From positions 16,979 to 37,678 of the forward strand of contig NWUY0300008650.1 of NCBI GenBank assembly GCA_004151065.3: DNA of 20,700 bases, given 5' to 3'. Positions 9,206-19,429 of this stretch are shown here, in pieces. The notes beneath the pieces are model-generated. The model worked only from the letters and a program-made list of their open reading frames with translations. It made no database searches and was not told the DNA's origin. The translations under genes were made by a program, and so were the position numbers. Position 1 is the stretch's first letter. Each line of letters starts with the position of its first letter. Source of the stretch: Larix sibirica. Taxonomy: Eukaryota; Streptophyta; Pinopsida; Pinales; Pinaceae.

Positions 9206-10187
9206 TCAATGAGGATAATATCGGTGAGCTGATTTGCATACAGATACAGAAAATCCAGCTGTTGAAATTTACTAATTTCTGCAGGAATTTCACCAGTACG
9301 TAGATAGTGATACAAAGAAAGTTTGCAAATTGGTCGAGCCAATGGTTAGCTGAATGCTTCTTGTCAAACTATTATTGTAAAGCAGATCTAGCTACTGCAA
9401 ATATAACAGTCAGCTAAGCATGCTGGAATGCTTCTAGGAGGCATTTATTAGCCAAATAAAGATGTTGCAATGCTGCATTTGCACATAAACTGTCTCCAGT
9501 AGTACCTACCAAAGAATTGCTGGATAAAAACAGGTACTCAACACCCTGAAGCACTAAGCTCCGGAGGAATGGTGCCACTTAGGTTTATACTAAGTAGGTA
9601 CAGATATCAAAGTTGATTTACTTACCTAAATCGTGCTGGAACATTACCAAAAAGCTTATTTCCAAGCAGTTCAGAGAGGATATCGTTCACGAGATTTGAT
9701 TTCTGAACCTCATCTAGATTGCTTAATCCACCTGGGATTTCTCCTCCCAGATTATTATTTCCAAGTGAGAAAACTAGAAGACTGTTGCATTACTTAAGTT
9801 CCTTGAGAATTGAGCCGCTCAAATTATTCTCTTGAAAATTCAGCATTTGAAGCCGTGTAAGCTAGCTTTACTCAATAGGTATTTACTATTAAGTCACTCA
9901 ACCTAAAAATACCCAGTCCTAGAACTGTCAAATCTCTGCATTTGACAAACTCGAAAGGAATTCTACCGGAAAATTCATTATTAATTTATTGCCAATCGTC
10001 ATAACTGTAAACTCTGTTATAATGCCCAAGTCCATTGGGATGATTCCAGAAAGTACATTAGAAAACAGCAGTAACACCAAAAGATTTGACAGATTACCAA
10101 GCTCAGAATGCACAGAACCATAAGAAAATAAGGATGTCCAGAATCTGGAGAGCTTGGAGTTTGCCAAAGGTCGCTGAAATGCTTCTG
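9206..10187 (-). pseudogene. LRR receptor-like pseudogene, second copy, cut at the n
   Basis: Same decayed LRR series as 1185-2230 and sharing its frameshifts and stops, but lacking the part that continues left of 1185 in copy 1 (LNLSHNRL and LNLTNNSFANLEYLG). It is truncated in the middle of an LRR exactly at 9205, which is the position of the assembly join, not a biological end. Confidence 0.8.
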
Positions 10188-10740
10188 AGCAAAGAAGACG
10201 ATAAATTCAAACCATGACAGTTGAAAAAAGAAATCATTTAAGTATTCATGGATAAACGTGTATAGTGGACACACAAGGATGGCAAACTGAACATGTTAAA
10301 CCCCGTTAATTCAACCTAAGCTCATACACAAGAAATACCTGCAGGCAAAGGTAAGCCGTCAAGGAAACCGCAATCTGTTTTCACACTCAAATATGTAAAA
10401 GGAGACAATATGGAAACCAAAAAATACAAAATGCCCAGCACATCAAATGACTGCATACTCCAGCCAGCACAGGAGGCAGGGTGCTGCCTTTTTAAGATCC
10501 AGGAGGATCACTGGTGGTAGAAGTGAGAGAACCCAAAATCAAGTAATGCAACAATATACTTCCTTAATAGACCCTCCTATGATATAAAATTCACTTTAAG
10601 AAGGATCCATGCCATCAGAAATTTCCAGTTTGCCGATCATCAGTTCTCATTTAACAGAAGCATGAAGTTCGCATGGCTGTACTCCAAATTGTTTCAGCTT
10701 CTTTCCTGGCTGGATAATTTAATAAAAGAAACTCAACAGA

Positions 10741-11036
10741 GCTTTTGCGTGGTTGCATCATGATTGAAGATAACCCGAACCCTTGTAATTTTGTGAGCAA
10801 TTCAAATGTTCAGTAGTCAGCCCATGACAGTTCTATCTGTCTATCACAGAAACAAAATAGGTAAAATCAGACTCCAAACAACTCTTTTGCTTTTGCATGG
10901 TTGCATCATGATTGAACATAACCCAAACCCTTATAATTTTGAGAGCAATTCAAATGCAGTTCAGTAGTCAGCCCATGACAGTTCTATCTGTCTAAATAAA
11001 ACAAAACAAGTAAAATCAGACTCCAAAAAACTTCTT
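10741..11036. repeat. Diverged 148-bp tandem duplication, second copy
   Basis: Equivalent of 2785-3080 at an offset of 7956. It has one substitution visible (actccaaacaac for actccgaacaac). Confidence 0.85.
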
Positions 11037-11135
11037 TCTTTGGAATTGCAAATGAAAGTTATGGGGGTAAAACTCACTGTTAGTGTTCCAGCTTCTCTGT
11101 ACAATGAATTTACAATAATGCATCCGCTCTTTTAA

Positions 11136-13091
11136 CTTGCAATTCTAATGGTAGAAGCTTTACGCCTGGACGACCTTTTAGTGCCACCAAAATATACCAG
11201 GGTGCATCTAGGAATCAGCATTCTGCTACTGATGCATCTCATTCATCACAATTAATTACCACGAGAGCTTTCAGATACCGTAGGCCTTAGCCCTGTTGAT
11301 TGTTTTAGTGAACCTGATATGTTTGGTTATACTACCCTATGTTTAATCGGAAATTTTTTTATGGCAGCGAATAAAGATGGTGAGCAATTAAAGCAACTAA
11401 ACATAAATGCGACCAACACGGAGGAATGTCCAAATGCAGACTACCTTAGGCATCTAGGATTGACATTTGAAGAAAACATTTGGCAACCTCTTGAAAGTTC
11501 TATCATCTTTGATCAGGAATGTGTTCAAACTCCTGAAGGTTAAAAAAGACAAGATTCAAGATCTTTCTACCTAGGATTAGAAAGATTACACCTAACAACC
11601 CCTAACTACTGCAGAGAAAATTTATGTAGTTCTGGATGAGAAGTTTGGCAGTTCACCTTTCCTATCATCAACTGATGCTACCTTGATAAATGAAGGCCCT
11701 GCTGAGTCTTGGGCTTTACAAGATCAACAATTAATGTTCATCATTGCTCATTTCATTGGCATCAATGAAAATGTCGATGTAAACGAGCAAAAAGGCAACC
11801 TTTATCTTCTGCTCATTCCCAATCTGATCTGAAGTCATTGTGATGACTCTCCTGATGAGGGGCATGTAGGCTGTATAAAGTATAACAATTCTTGAACCTA
11901 AATCTTCAAGCAGATGTTCTAGTCGATTTCAAGAGGGAAATTCAACACTTAAGATCTCAAAAGCTGACTTTACAGTTTAAGTCAAGAAAGCCAATGCTTC
12001 AATATTCTAATTTCCTGTTATTGTCAGCTCATTAAGAATCAAATATAGCTTCTTCCAAGTGGAAGGGATGTACAGGCAGAATTGCATAAACTAGGAATAA
12101 CCAATTCTCGATATTTTGAGGTCATTTTACAAAATTTCATTCCCACCAATTGTGCAAATCATGGAAGCGTGAAAGTATGATATGTACAAGGGTTACATTA
12201 GCTCTTCAGATATTTAAGGAAGCATACTTTTAGGTTGCTTCTTGGGAGGAATGCTTTCTTCATTTGTAAGGGAATTACTATTTTGCAATCATCAATCATG
12301 CAATCAATTCATCTTACAGAGCATTCTTGGAAACCCAATCAAAGGAGCTAGGCATTCCTTTTTATGCTCTTTTGTATAGTTCGTTCTTCTGCTAAATAAA
12401 CCACCAAAAACTGCATGCATTCATACTGATAATGCCAACAAGAGCACAAAGAGTTCAAAATACATGGACCACGGTAGATTTAGATGCATGGGTTGAGAAC
12501 CTTCTGAAATGCCAATCTGAGAGTTGATCTGTCAAGTGTGCTGGTGATATTTATTCCAGTCTGATCATCATGATGTGTATTTTGGTTTAGATTCTCATCT
12601 CGCAGTAATTACAAAAGAAGGAAGACCAAGTAAGGAGGTTACAGGGAAGCAATTCAAAGGGTAAGAAGGCAGACCACACAAGGATATTACCATTAAGCAG
12701 TTCAAAAAGTCTTTAAATAACTGCTGTTCAAATTTCTCAAATTTAGCATTTTCAACAGTGCCATATTCTTGCCTGTGGGAGTTCTAGTTCCAAACCATGC
12801 CATTTATCTAATCTTCCAACTCTGATTTGCTAACACTATGTGCCAACTTGAATCTATCTCTATGAGTGAATGTACTCTCAACAAAAGGATGGCAATGTGA
12901 GGCCACAAAGTTTTCCTCTTGCTGAAACACTATTCATACCATCCATTCAACCATTTAAGCCACTACACTGGCTAAAACAAAATTACAGGACTCTTAGTAG
13001 CAAAATCGATATTGTTAATAGATATTTGTGCCAATTATCTATTTTCCAACATAGCCTCCATCTAGATCTGGTAACTGCCTTAGATTATTAG
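11136..13091 (+). pseudogene. Possible degenerate plus-strand gene, second copy
   Basis: Equivalent of 3180-5135. Differences include actaccc for actatcc near 11331, an A/T change in the GGAAAATTTTTT tract, aaatttatg for aaatttctg, and tattgtcag for tattttcag near 12020. The last would weaken an acceptor-like site. No function is recognised. Confidence 0.22.
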
Positions 13092-14216
13092 GGCAGCCAC
13101 TTTGGATCCATCTGTAAGTTACCCTCAATCTGTACATTTTAACCACCAACGATATCCCTTTGGAGGTATCACATGAAGCCTTGCACAAAATGATTTTTTT
13201 GCATGCAATAAATGTAAAACTGGTAATAAGAATGATGTTCTAATATTTCTGGTAACAAATCTAGAGAATTTGTAACCCTGGAAAACAAATCTAGAATAAA
13301 ATTTTTTATAAAAGCTCTTGTATTATGTTAGATAAGAAAATAGATCTATGATTTCTCAATCTCATATGTCATGGTTTTGGGAAAAGGTTTGTGTCACTCA
13401 AAAGTTAAAATTCAGACACCTAATAATATTTCATAAATAGGAGATTTACCTACAACGTACAAACTTATATTTCAAACTTTCTAGATATTCAATAAATAAA
13501 AATCAGAAATCTCCAACTAACACCGTGTCTATTGAAGGTGGGAGCATCTCTGTAAATTACCGAAAAATTAAAACTGCCAAGTTTCCAACAAAAGAGGACA
13601 CTAGTTCTCCTAAATTCTAGACCAGTGCTTTTAAAAAACCGGCATAGATTCCTTTAAAGTGAGTAGATTTCTGGCTGATGCAGCTCTTCTAACTGTTTTG
13701 ATTTTGCTATACTTATCACTACCATTCATTGCTACCGAATTAGATAGTTAACCACTAGAGCTTTTATAGTTCAAATACCATCTAATATTAACTCCTTTAT
13801 AAACTGTCCAAAGAAAGAATAGACTCAAAGTAAAAAACTTTAGAACTTTCAAAAGTCATATTCCTGGAAGAAGTTCTAATGCTTAAAAAGGTCAAAGCTC
13901 CAACATGGCGTGGAAAGAGGCAAATTTTCTAGACATGGTGTTTATAGGACCATGCATAGAGCCCAGCCTGAGGACAATGATACGAGTAAAAGACAGGTTA
14001 CATTACTGGAGTTATTTTGATTACCATTAAATAAAATATACAGGTCACATTAATGAGGTCATTTTGGTTAACTACCATAATATATTCTTTTGTCTCGTTA
14101 AATGGGGCTAGAAGAAGGAACGGTATCCTGATTATAATGGTATTCAACAAAAAAGACATCAAGCAAAGCCAGGAGTTTAGAATGAACCTTACAAAAACAG
14201 AAATGTGGTTCGAGTA
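13092..14216. other. No gene recognised
   Basis: Equivalent of 5136-6260. It is AT-rich with no coding or RNA signal. Substitutions relative to copy 1 include aaagaatag for aaagcatag and aatggggct for aatgagcct. Confidence 0.5.
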
Positions 14217-15710
14217 TTATTCTGCTGGTATCTGTCCACTTTGTAATTTTTTCTCCCTCAATTTATCGAATCCCTCTCTAACAGCAAATCTTATCTCATC
14301 AGATGTTGGCAATCTGCCAAATTGACGAACCTAAAACAAAAGGAAAAGTACTTAAAGTGAGAGAAGTAAAACACAATTATTTCGCACAAATTAAATCATT
14401 GTCATGCAAGTCACTTGAAAAATAAAACTGAAACATGCAAACTTACCATAGAAGCTTTCAAAGAAGAAATTCCACCTTGGCCCAATTTGTGCTTACCAAA
14501 CTTTTCTAATCGAATTTTAGTGACCTCCTTTAAATGTCCGTACTTTCCATCCGTTCTCCCTTCCCTCTCATTCTTCAATATTGCCCATGTTGCTTCATCT
14601 ATATCAGGTTCTCGAGGATGCTTTGGTTCTTTCCTCAAAACCCTTTTTATGTATCCCCTTTTATTGTGCAAGTGCTTGCATACTTCAGCTAACATCCATC
14701 TTTTATCAAAAATGTGTCCATATTCTTCAGTCATTATCTTTTCCAATTCCATTTTTTTCTCTTTCGGTTGTTGCTTCCAACTCAAGTTCATTGTTGACCC
14801 AAACAGGCGACAAGCTTCAGAATACAAAGTATGATAAAACTCTGAGCCACCTCCCTTCATCTTCAAAACCTCCCCTTTGTTGTCCACATAGAGGGTCATT
14901 TCTTTGTTCCCAGTTGATTGCACTGAATGCACAAGGAGGTTTTCATTACCACTTTCAAGTTTAGCCTCGAAACAACAATTAACAGGATTGCTAGGAGCAG
15001 AATCAAGGGATGAATCGGCAGGGTCGCTAGGATGAGAAGCAAGGGAAGAATTAGAGGGGTCACTAGGATGAGAATCAAGGGAGGGATTAGAGGGGTCACT
15101 TGGACGAGAATCAAGGGAGGAATTAGAGGGGTCAGTAGGACGAGAATCAAGGGAAGAATTAACGGGATCGCTAGGAGCAGAAATATCAGAAGAAAGATCA
15201 ATAATAGGAGAATCACTTTGTCCATGGCTTTGACATCTTGCAATATTATCAGTTTGACGAGTTAGTTTTATAGAACAATTTTCAACGACAACGGGAAAAG
15301 CAACTGTATTATTACTCCCGTTGATGCAGGTCGGAGGATGATTACTGTCAATTTTTTGGGAGAGAGCATACGCACGCTCTGTAAGAGCTAACTCCCTTTC
15401 TAAAATCTCCAATTTTGCTTTCTTGATGGCAATTCTTCTTTGTTCAAGCTCCAACTCTCTTATTTCTGCTCCATAGTCGAAGCCTTTACTTGGTTCCTGA
15501 GTGTCCAAAGAAAAATATATAAAAGTTAGTATGCAAATTGCACTTGCAGATAAAACATGGCTTATTACACTCAGACAAGGTACTCTTTTAGCTCTACTTT
15601 GTGGCTTCTTGAGGATCTTTAGCGAAGGTTGTAAGAAAAGGAATTGTCTAATACAAGAATGAATAACTAAAATTTTGGAATGAAACAAGTATCCATACCT
15701 TCATTTTCAT
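14217..15710 (-). CDS. Second copy of the coiled-coil / Transposase_24-like gene
   Basis: Coding exons are 15710-15699, 15496-14447 and 14330-14217, with the same splice sites as the copy at 6261-7754. No difference was seen in the coding exons; the only nearby change is one substitution inside intron 1 (position 15624, matching 7668). The predicted protein of about 391 residues is therefore identical: coiled coil 14-54, six 12-residue repeats 110-181, Transposase_24-like region from about 240. Given the join at 9205, this is most likely the same gene assembled twice, not a paralogue. Confidence 0.6.
14966..15181 (-). repeat. Six-unit 36-bp coding minisatellite, second copy
   Basis: Same six units, in the same order and number, as 7010-7225. 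Minisatellites usually change unit number quickly, so exact conservation argues for a very recent or artefactual duplication. Confidence 0.93.
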
Positions 15711-16836
15711 AAGAAGGTAGTGATTTTTCGAAGGAATCTTCAATAACCAAATGCAGCCATGATCTGAAAAGTTAGATGCAACTAACTGAGTACACAGGGT
15801 TAAAAAACAGTTTCATTCTACTGAAAAAAAACAATAATATTATGACATAGTCCACGATGCCCTTTAGAATGGGATTGCTGCTATTAACAAACATTGCACA
15901 AATCATCATGTCTAGGGCTGCAACACACTCGGTTTTAGAATAGCTAATGGCTGCCATGGAATCAGTTCAATATCATGCTGACATACACCACCTAAGAATC
16001 TTGATAATCTTTAATAGAAGCATGTTTGTAGCTGATTCTGTCACCATTAACATTTGTAGAATTAAAATTGGCACAAGCATGATACCCGATGTCAAACATC
16101 CACCTGAGACCTGTCTATTCGAAAAACAAACAAGTAATGAAATATCACCAGATGAAATCACAGTTGTAACAAATGAAGTTACAGTCCTATTCTGGGCATT
16201 TTCTCTATAACCAACTTACAGTTCACAGGAAATAAACAAGTCACATATTGGGGTCATATATAGAGTAACTAATGGACATTTCTGCATTTGTTTGTATATC
16301 CACAATGTGGGGCTTCTAATGGATGATGAGCCTGCATGTCATAAGATCTCATGGTGTCCACAATCTTCTAGGAGGCTCTGTATGCTCATCGAGGAGAAGA
16401 GGGTGACAAAAGAAACAAAAAATAAAACAAACCCTACGCACTATTTATCTTTAAAAAATCCATGATTCTCAAGGAAAAAAGTGTTTGGACCTCTCGTTTG
16501 TTTGAAGCTCTCACGATCCTCTGCACTCCGATTTTGCAGCTTCTGGGAAACTTAGACTGCGGGAGGCGCAGTGAGGTGATTCAACTGTGTTGGCTCCCGT
16601 TTGAAGCAGTAGCAGGGTTTATGAATGTACACTTGGCTGTACCACTGTTTGGGGAAACTTTGAAAAGATTGGCGCCAACGACTTAGGTTGGTCAGATATA
16701 TTGTCGTATCGGGGGATTCTGAAGGAGACCCTCTAAAATGGAATCTCAGCTAATCGTGGTAACATCTCACCGATATACCACAGCCGAACGACAAGGTTAT
16801 CTGCAATCCAAGGCAGGGTAGCAGGTGAGAAAAAAG
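15711..16836 (-). other. Probable spliced 5' leader, second copy
   Basis: Equivalent of 7755-8880 with the same GTAAGT donor and TTTTCAG acceptor. Differences from copy 1 are concentrated here: gagacctgtc for gggacctatc, gggtgac for gggtcac, and three changes near 16527-16533 (cactccgattttg for caccccgctttgg). Confidence 0.33.
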
Positions 16837-16931
16837 GGTCCTACAAGGTAAAAACGAAAGGCCCATGGGTCCCCCCTGTTATTTGTGGTTGTTGTTGTGA
16901 TGTAATTTATACATCACACATAGGGTTTATG
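16836..16931 (-). promoter_or_regulatory. Telobox plus site II promoter-like region, second copy
   Basis: GGCCCA at 16860-16865 and TAGGGTTT at 16921-16928, unchanged from copy 1 in sequence and spacing. Confidence 0.38.
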
Positions 16932-17160
16932 TTGAAATTTAAACAAATATGTACGAGGCAAATCACTACATTTATAATATATTTTTACATCATTTTAGAG
17001 GGTAGGGTTCTAAATGGATATGACAAAAAAAACCAAACTAGGTATTTTAATAAAATAGTTATCTTATATTATTAATAATATATATTTATTTTAATTTTAA
17101 ATTTGATACATAGTATATATTTATGTATAGTAAGTAAGTGCAATAATTATTTTAATAAGA

Positions 17161-17764
17161 AAATATTGTCACAAAGCTCACCATTGGAGAGTTTTATCTT
17201 CAAATTTGAGGAAAGAAAAAAAAATATAGCTATGGAAAGTCTCCTTGGTCCCATGCAAACTATGACATGAGTTTCTTCTCAATTAAGGATATTAAAGTAT
17301 AACTTCAATAATTACAAAATTTGAGGTTAAAATAATTTTTTGTTAATTTTTTATTTTATATATAATTATTATGTTTTTATATATTACGGATTTAAAATAT
17401 TTTGTTATTTTGAATTATAAGCATTATACATCTTGTCAACATTAAGTCTTAAAGTGTCCATGTTTCTTTTGATGCCATTATACGAGCATTAATTCACTTA
17501 ACTTTAGATATATTAAACGTCACGAGTGATCAAAAAGAAATTGACATAGCATCGAGAGTGATCAAAATGAATTTGATATGCAAATTTCTATATGGTTAAA
17601 AGATTTAGAGTATGGATTTACGCTAATTAATATATTGTTCTTTAAGAGAAGCCCTTTTTTATTTGAGTGGCAAACTCAATAAAATCGTTGCCCTACCTCA
17701 TGCAATTACAATAGCTACAAGCGAGGTTGTTGGTACTAATCCAACTAAAATTACATTAATTCTA
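17161..17764. other. AT-rich single-copy right flank
   Basis: Begins at the right end of the large duplication. It is very AT-rich with poly-A and poly-T runs and no coding or RNA gene signal. It separates the duplicated locus from the SINE cluster. Confidence 0.65.
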
Positions 17765-17970
17765 ACCAACACCACTCACAAGAATATAGACAAGTACGCA
17801 AACCAATATACTCAACATTGTTTAACAATGGTGGACCAAACCCAAATGCCCAAAGGCTACAACAATAGCCACAAGCAACAAACCCGATATGAGAAAAGAG
17901 CATGTCCACTAGGATTTGACCTTGATTCTTCATCATGAAACAACTCCATGTTGTCATTATACCACATGAA
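17765..17970 (-). mobile_element. tRNA-derived SINE, family 1, copy C
   Basis: On the minus strand a box A-like segment (TGGTATAATGACA, about 17963-17951) is followed about 35 bases later by a box B-like segment (AAGGTCAAATCCT, about 17922-17910). A body follows (GTGGCTATTGTTGTAGCC). This is the internal RNA polymerase III promoter layout of tRNA-derived SINEs. The copy aligns with the one at 17983-18205. No reading frame is meaningful here. Confidence 0.6.
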
Positions 17971-17982
17971 TTAATACGTTAG

Positions 17983-18205
17983 GGTTTGTTTGGGTGTATC
18001 CAGTTGTAGGGAAACCAAGGGATGCTTCCTTACAAGTATGCAAACCAATATACTTGGCCCTATTTATCAACAATGGATCTAACCCCAAAGGTTACAACAA
18101 TAGCCACAACCGACAAACCCCATATGAGGAAAGAGCATGCTCACCAAGATTTGACCTTAGGTCTTCATCACAAAAAGTGTTCCAAGTTGCCACTAAACCA
18201 CGCTA
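17983..18205 (-). mobile_element. tRNA-derived SINE, family 1, copy B
   Basis: Minus-strand box A-like GTGGTTTAGTGGC (about 18201-18189) and box B-like AAGGTCAAATCTTG (about 18158-18145). The body shares GGTTTGTCGGTTGTGGCTAT with copy C's GGTTTGTTGCTTGTGGCTAT. The 3' part GGAAGCATCCCTTGGTTTCC ends in a degenerate GGATACACCCAAAC tail. Its 5' head is repeated across the n at 18265. Confidence 0.62.
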
Positions 18206-18366
18206 AATAGTAAATGTGTGTGTGTGTGTATCCAAGGAAAACCTCATAGGGAAACCCAAGGGATNTTCATCACAAAAAGTGTTCCATGTTGCCACTAAAC
18301 CACGCGAAATAGTACATGTGTGTGTGTGTGTATCCAAGGAAAACCTCATAGGAAAACCCAAGGGAT
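18164..18366. repeat. 101-bp direct duplication split by an n
   Basis: Units 18164-18264 and 18266-18366 are near-identical (a few substitutions, such as ccaagttg versus ccatgttg and cgctaaatag versus cgcgaaatag). They are separated only by the n at 18265. Each unit contains the head of SINE B and the tail of SINE A with a TG run. The geometry is the same as at 9205. Confidence 0.92.
18265..18265. other. Single n marking a second sequence join
   Basis: Bases to its left match 18266-18366 and bases to its right match 18164-18264, so the n sits exactly between two copies of one overlap. Confidence 0.88.
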
Positions 18367-18535
18367 GCTTCCCCGCATTCATGGATAGCATATCTAGTAA
18401 ACATAGTGGTGTAGGCTATACTAGTGTGCCTAACCTAGGGGGATTCAAATTGGGTACCTACTGGCATTGAACTAGCTAAATACCCAACAACATTTGCAAC
18501 AATTGATTGAGCTAACTCCTTAGGCTATTACATTG
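18313..18535 (-). mobile_element. tRNA-derived SINE, family 1, copy A, with CA-repeat tail
   Basis: Minus-strand box A (GTTAGCTCAATCAATTG, about 18516-18500) and box B (AATTTGAATCCCCC, about 18450-18437) are close to tRNA consensus. The 3' end reads GGAAGCATCCCTTGGGTTTT, CCTATGAGG, TTTTCCTTGGAT and then a CA dinucleotide run (TG run at about 18318-18331 on the plus strand). It lies head-to-tail with copy B. Confidence 0.68.
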
Positions 18536-18564
18536 GTTTTATAATGATAATAATCTAATTTTAA

Positions 18565-18630
18565 TGTCACGACCTAGACATACACCAGATTGATGTGTAA
18601 GGTCCCTTTGCTTGTGGGACAAGGGATCAC
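18565..18630 (+). repeat. Dispersed repeat with short inverted repeat, internal copy
   Basis: The segment (cacgacctagacatacacc, then ttgatgtgtaaggtccc, then cttgtgggacaaggga) matches the last 65 bases of the window at 20636-20700 with about 80 percent identity by eye. Both copies follow an ATAATAAT-type tract. Its family is not recognised. Confidence 0.75.
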
Positions 18631-18689
18631 CTCCATGTAACAATTTGATTACTTAGTCTATGAAGGTGTGCATACCCTCCAAAATGAAA

Positions 18690-18871
18690 AATAATTCGAT
18701 TGGTAAGATGCTCTTGTGTGAAGTTTACAAAGGTCCTGGGATCCATTTCCATCATGTCCTTGGGGTTACTATTCGCCTCTACTTCTAACAATTGATCTAC
18801 CTTCCATATTGAAATTCCAAGGAAGATGGAGGACATTATTTGCGAAGTTATTTCTTCAAAACACACACACA
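18690..18871 (+). mobile_element. SINE-like repeat, family 2, plus-strand copy
   Basis: Runs from CGATTGGTAAGATGCTCTTG through GGTCCTGGGATCC, CATCATGTCCTTGGGGTTA and TGAAATTCCAAGGAAGAT to GAAGTTATTTCTTC, ending in a CA run. It aligns along its length, in inverted orientation, with 19071-19265. The head resembles a degenerate tRNA (GATTGGTAAGATGC, and box B-like GGTCCTGGGATCC). Confidence 0.62.
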
Positions 18872-19064
18872 TTGCCAAGGAAAACCTTTTGGGATACCCC
18901 CCATTCTTTGAAATGTATGGTTGGAAGGAAGCTCAATCGTCAACAACAATAGCCATTGGTAACCACAAGGGACTCAACTGGGTTTGAATATGTGATCTAT
19001 GACCTCCCCATTAGTGGCAAGCCTTTGGTGGATGGTTCAACCAATTGAGCTAACCCTTGGGGCT
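18872..19064 (-). mobile_element. tRNA-derived SINE, family 1, copy D
   Basis: Minus-strand box A GGTTAGCTCAATTGGTT (about 19055-19039) is close to the tRNA consensus, and box B-like ATATTCAAACCCAG lies at about 18991-18978. Body TGGCTATTGTTGTTGACG and 3' end AAAAGGTTTTCCTTGG match other family 1 copies. It is flanked directly on both sides by family 2 copies whose tails point inward. Confidence 0.68.
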
Positions 19065-19070
19065 ATATAT

Positions 19071-19265
19071 GTGCATGTGTGTATGTGTTCCAAAGAAATA
19101 ACTTCATAAAGAACCTCCACAATCTCCCTTGAAATTTCTAGATGGATGTAAGACCATTCATTGGTCTTACAGGCGATTATTAACCCCAAAGGACATGATG
19201 AAAATGGACCACGATGACTCTGTGGATTTTGCACATGAGCATCTTACCTATCAAGCCAACCTATG
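19071..19265 (-). mobile_element. SINE-like repeat, family 2, minus-strand copy
   Basis: Minus-strand order: GGTTGGCTTGATAGGTAAGA (head, box A-like), TCATCATGTCCTTTGGGGTT, GAAATTTCAAGGGAGAT, GAAGTTATTTCTTTGGAAC, then a CA-rich tail. Same modules and order as 18690-18871, opposite strand, so the two form an inverted repeat around copy D. Confidence 0.62.
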
Positions 19266-19344
19266 CTTGTGTATACTTATATACCCCTTGGGTGAGGCAC
19301 ACTAATTTATGTCGGTGAGTTTAATAGGGATGCCATCTACCAAC

Positions 19345-19414
19345 GTAGAGAAGCATCCCTTAGGTTTTCCTATGAGACCCTCCTTAGCACGCATATATGT
19401 TTGTGTGTGTACAT
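19345..19414 (+). mobile_element. 3' fragment of a family 1 SINE, plus strand
   Basis: AAGCATCCCTTAGGTTTTCC, TATGAGACC and CTCCTTAGCA followed by a GT run correspond to the 3' part of copy A (GAAGCATCCCTTGGGTTTTC, TATGAGG, TTTTCCTTGG). The sequence is inverted relative to the other family 1 copies. The 5' head is not clear. Confidence 0.55.
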
Positions 19415-19429
19415 ATTTTAATTGATTCT

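Larger units (their letters stand above)
9206..17160. repeat. Large direct duplication, copy 2 (7955 bp)
   Basis: Matches 1185-9204 apart from about two dozen substitutions and the absent second 65-bp unit. Some differences cluster: two within three bases at the site matching 6149-6151, and three within about 12 bases near 8573. The left edge starts inside the LRR pseudogene at the n. The right edge passes without a break into unique DNA at 17161. Inference: this is the 5' end of a second contig covering the same locus. Confidence 0.95.

Noticed and set aside
1185-17160. LTR retrotransposon or other element with 8-kb direct repeats
   Set aside because: The copies abut with only an n between them, have no TG...CA ends, primer site or polypurine tract, and contain an ordinary spliced gene.
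18869-19064. Functional tRNA genes at the box A / box B matches
   Set aside because: Box B is degenerate, the acceptor and anticodon arms do not pair convincingly, and the heads are followed by shared SINE bodies.
17663-19234. Short reading frames of 60-90 codons in the SINE region
   Set aside because: They run through SINE heads and tails, one crosses the n at 18265, and none resembles a protein family.
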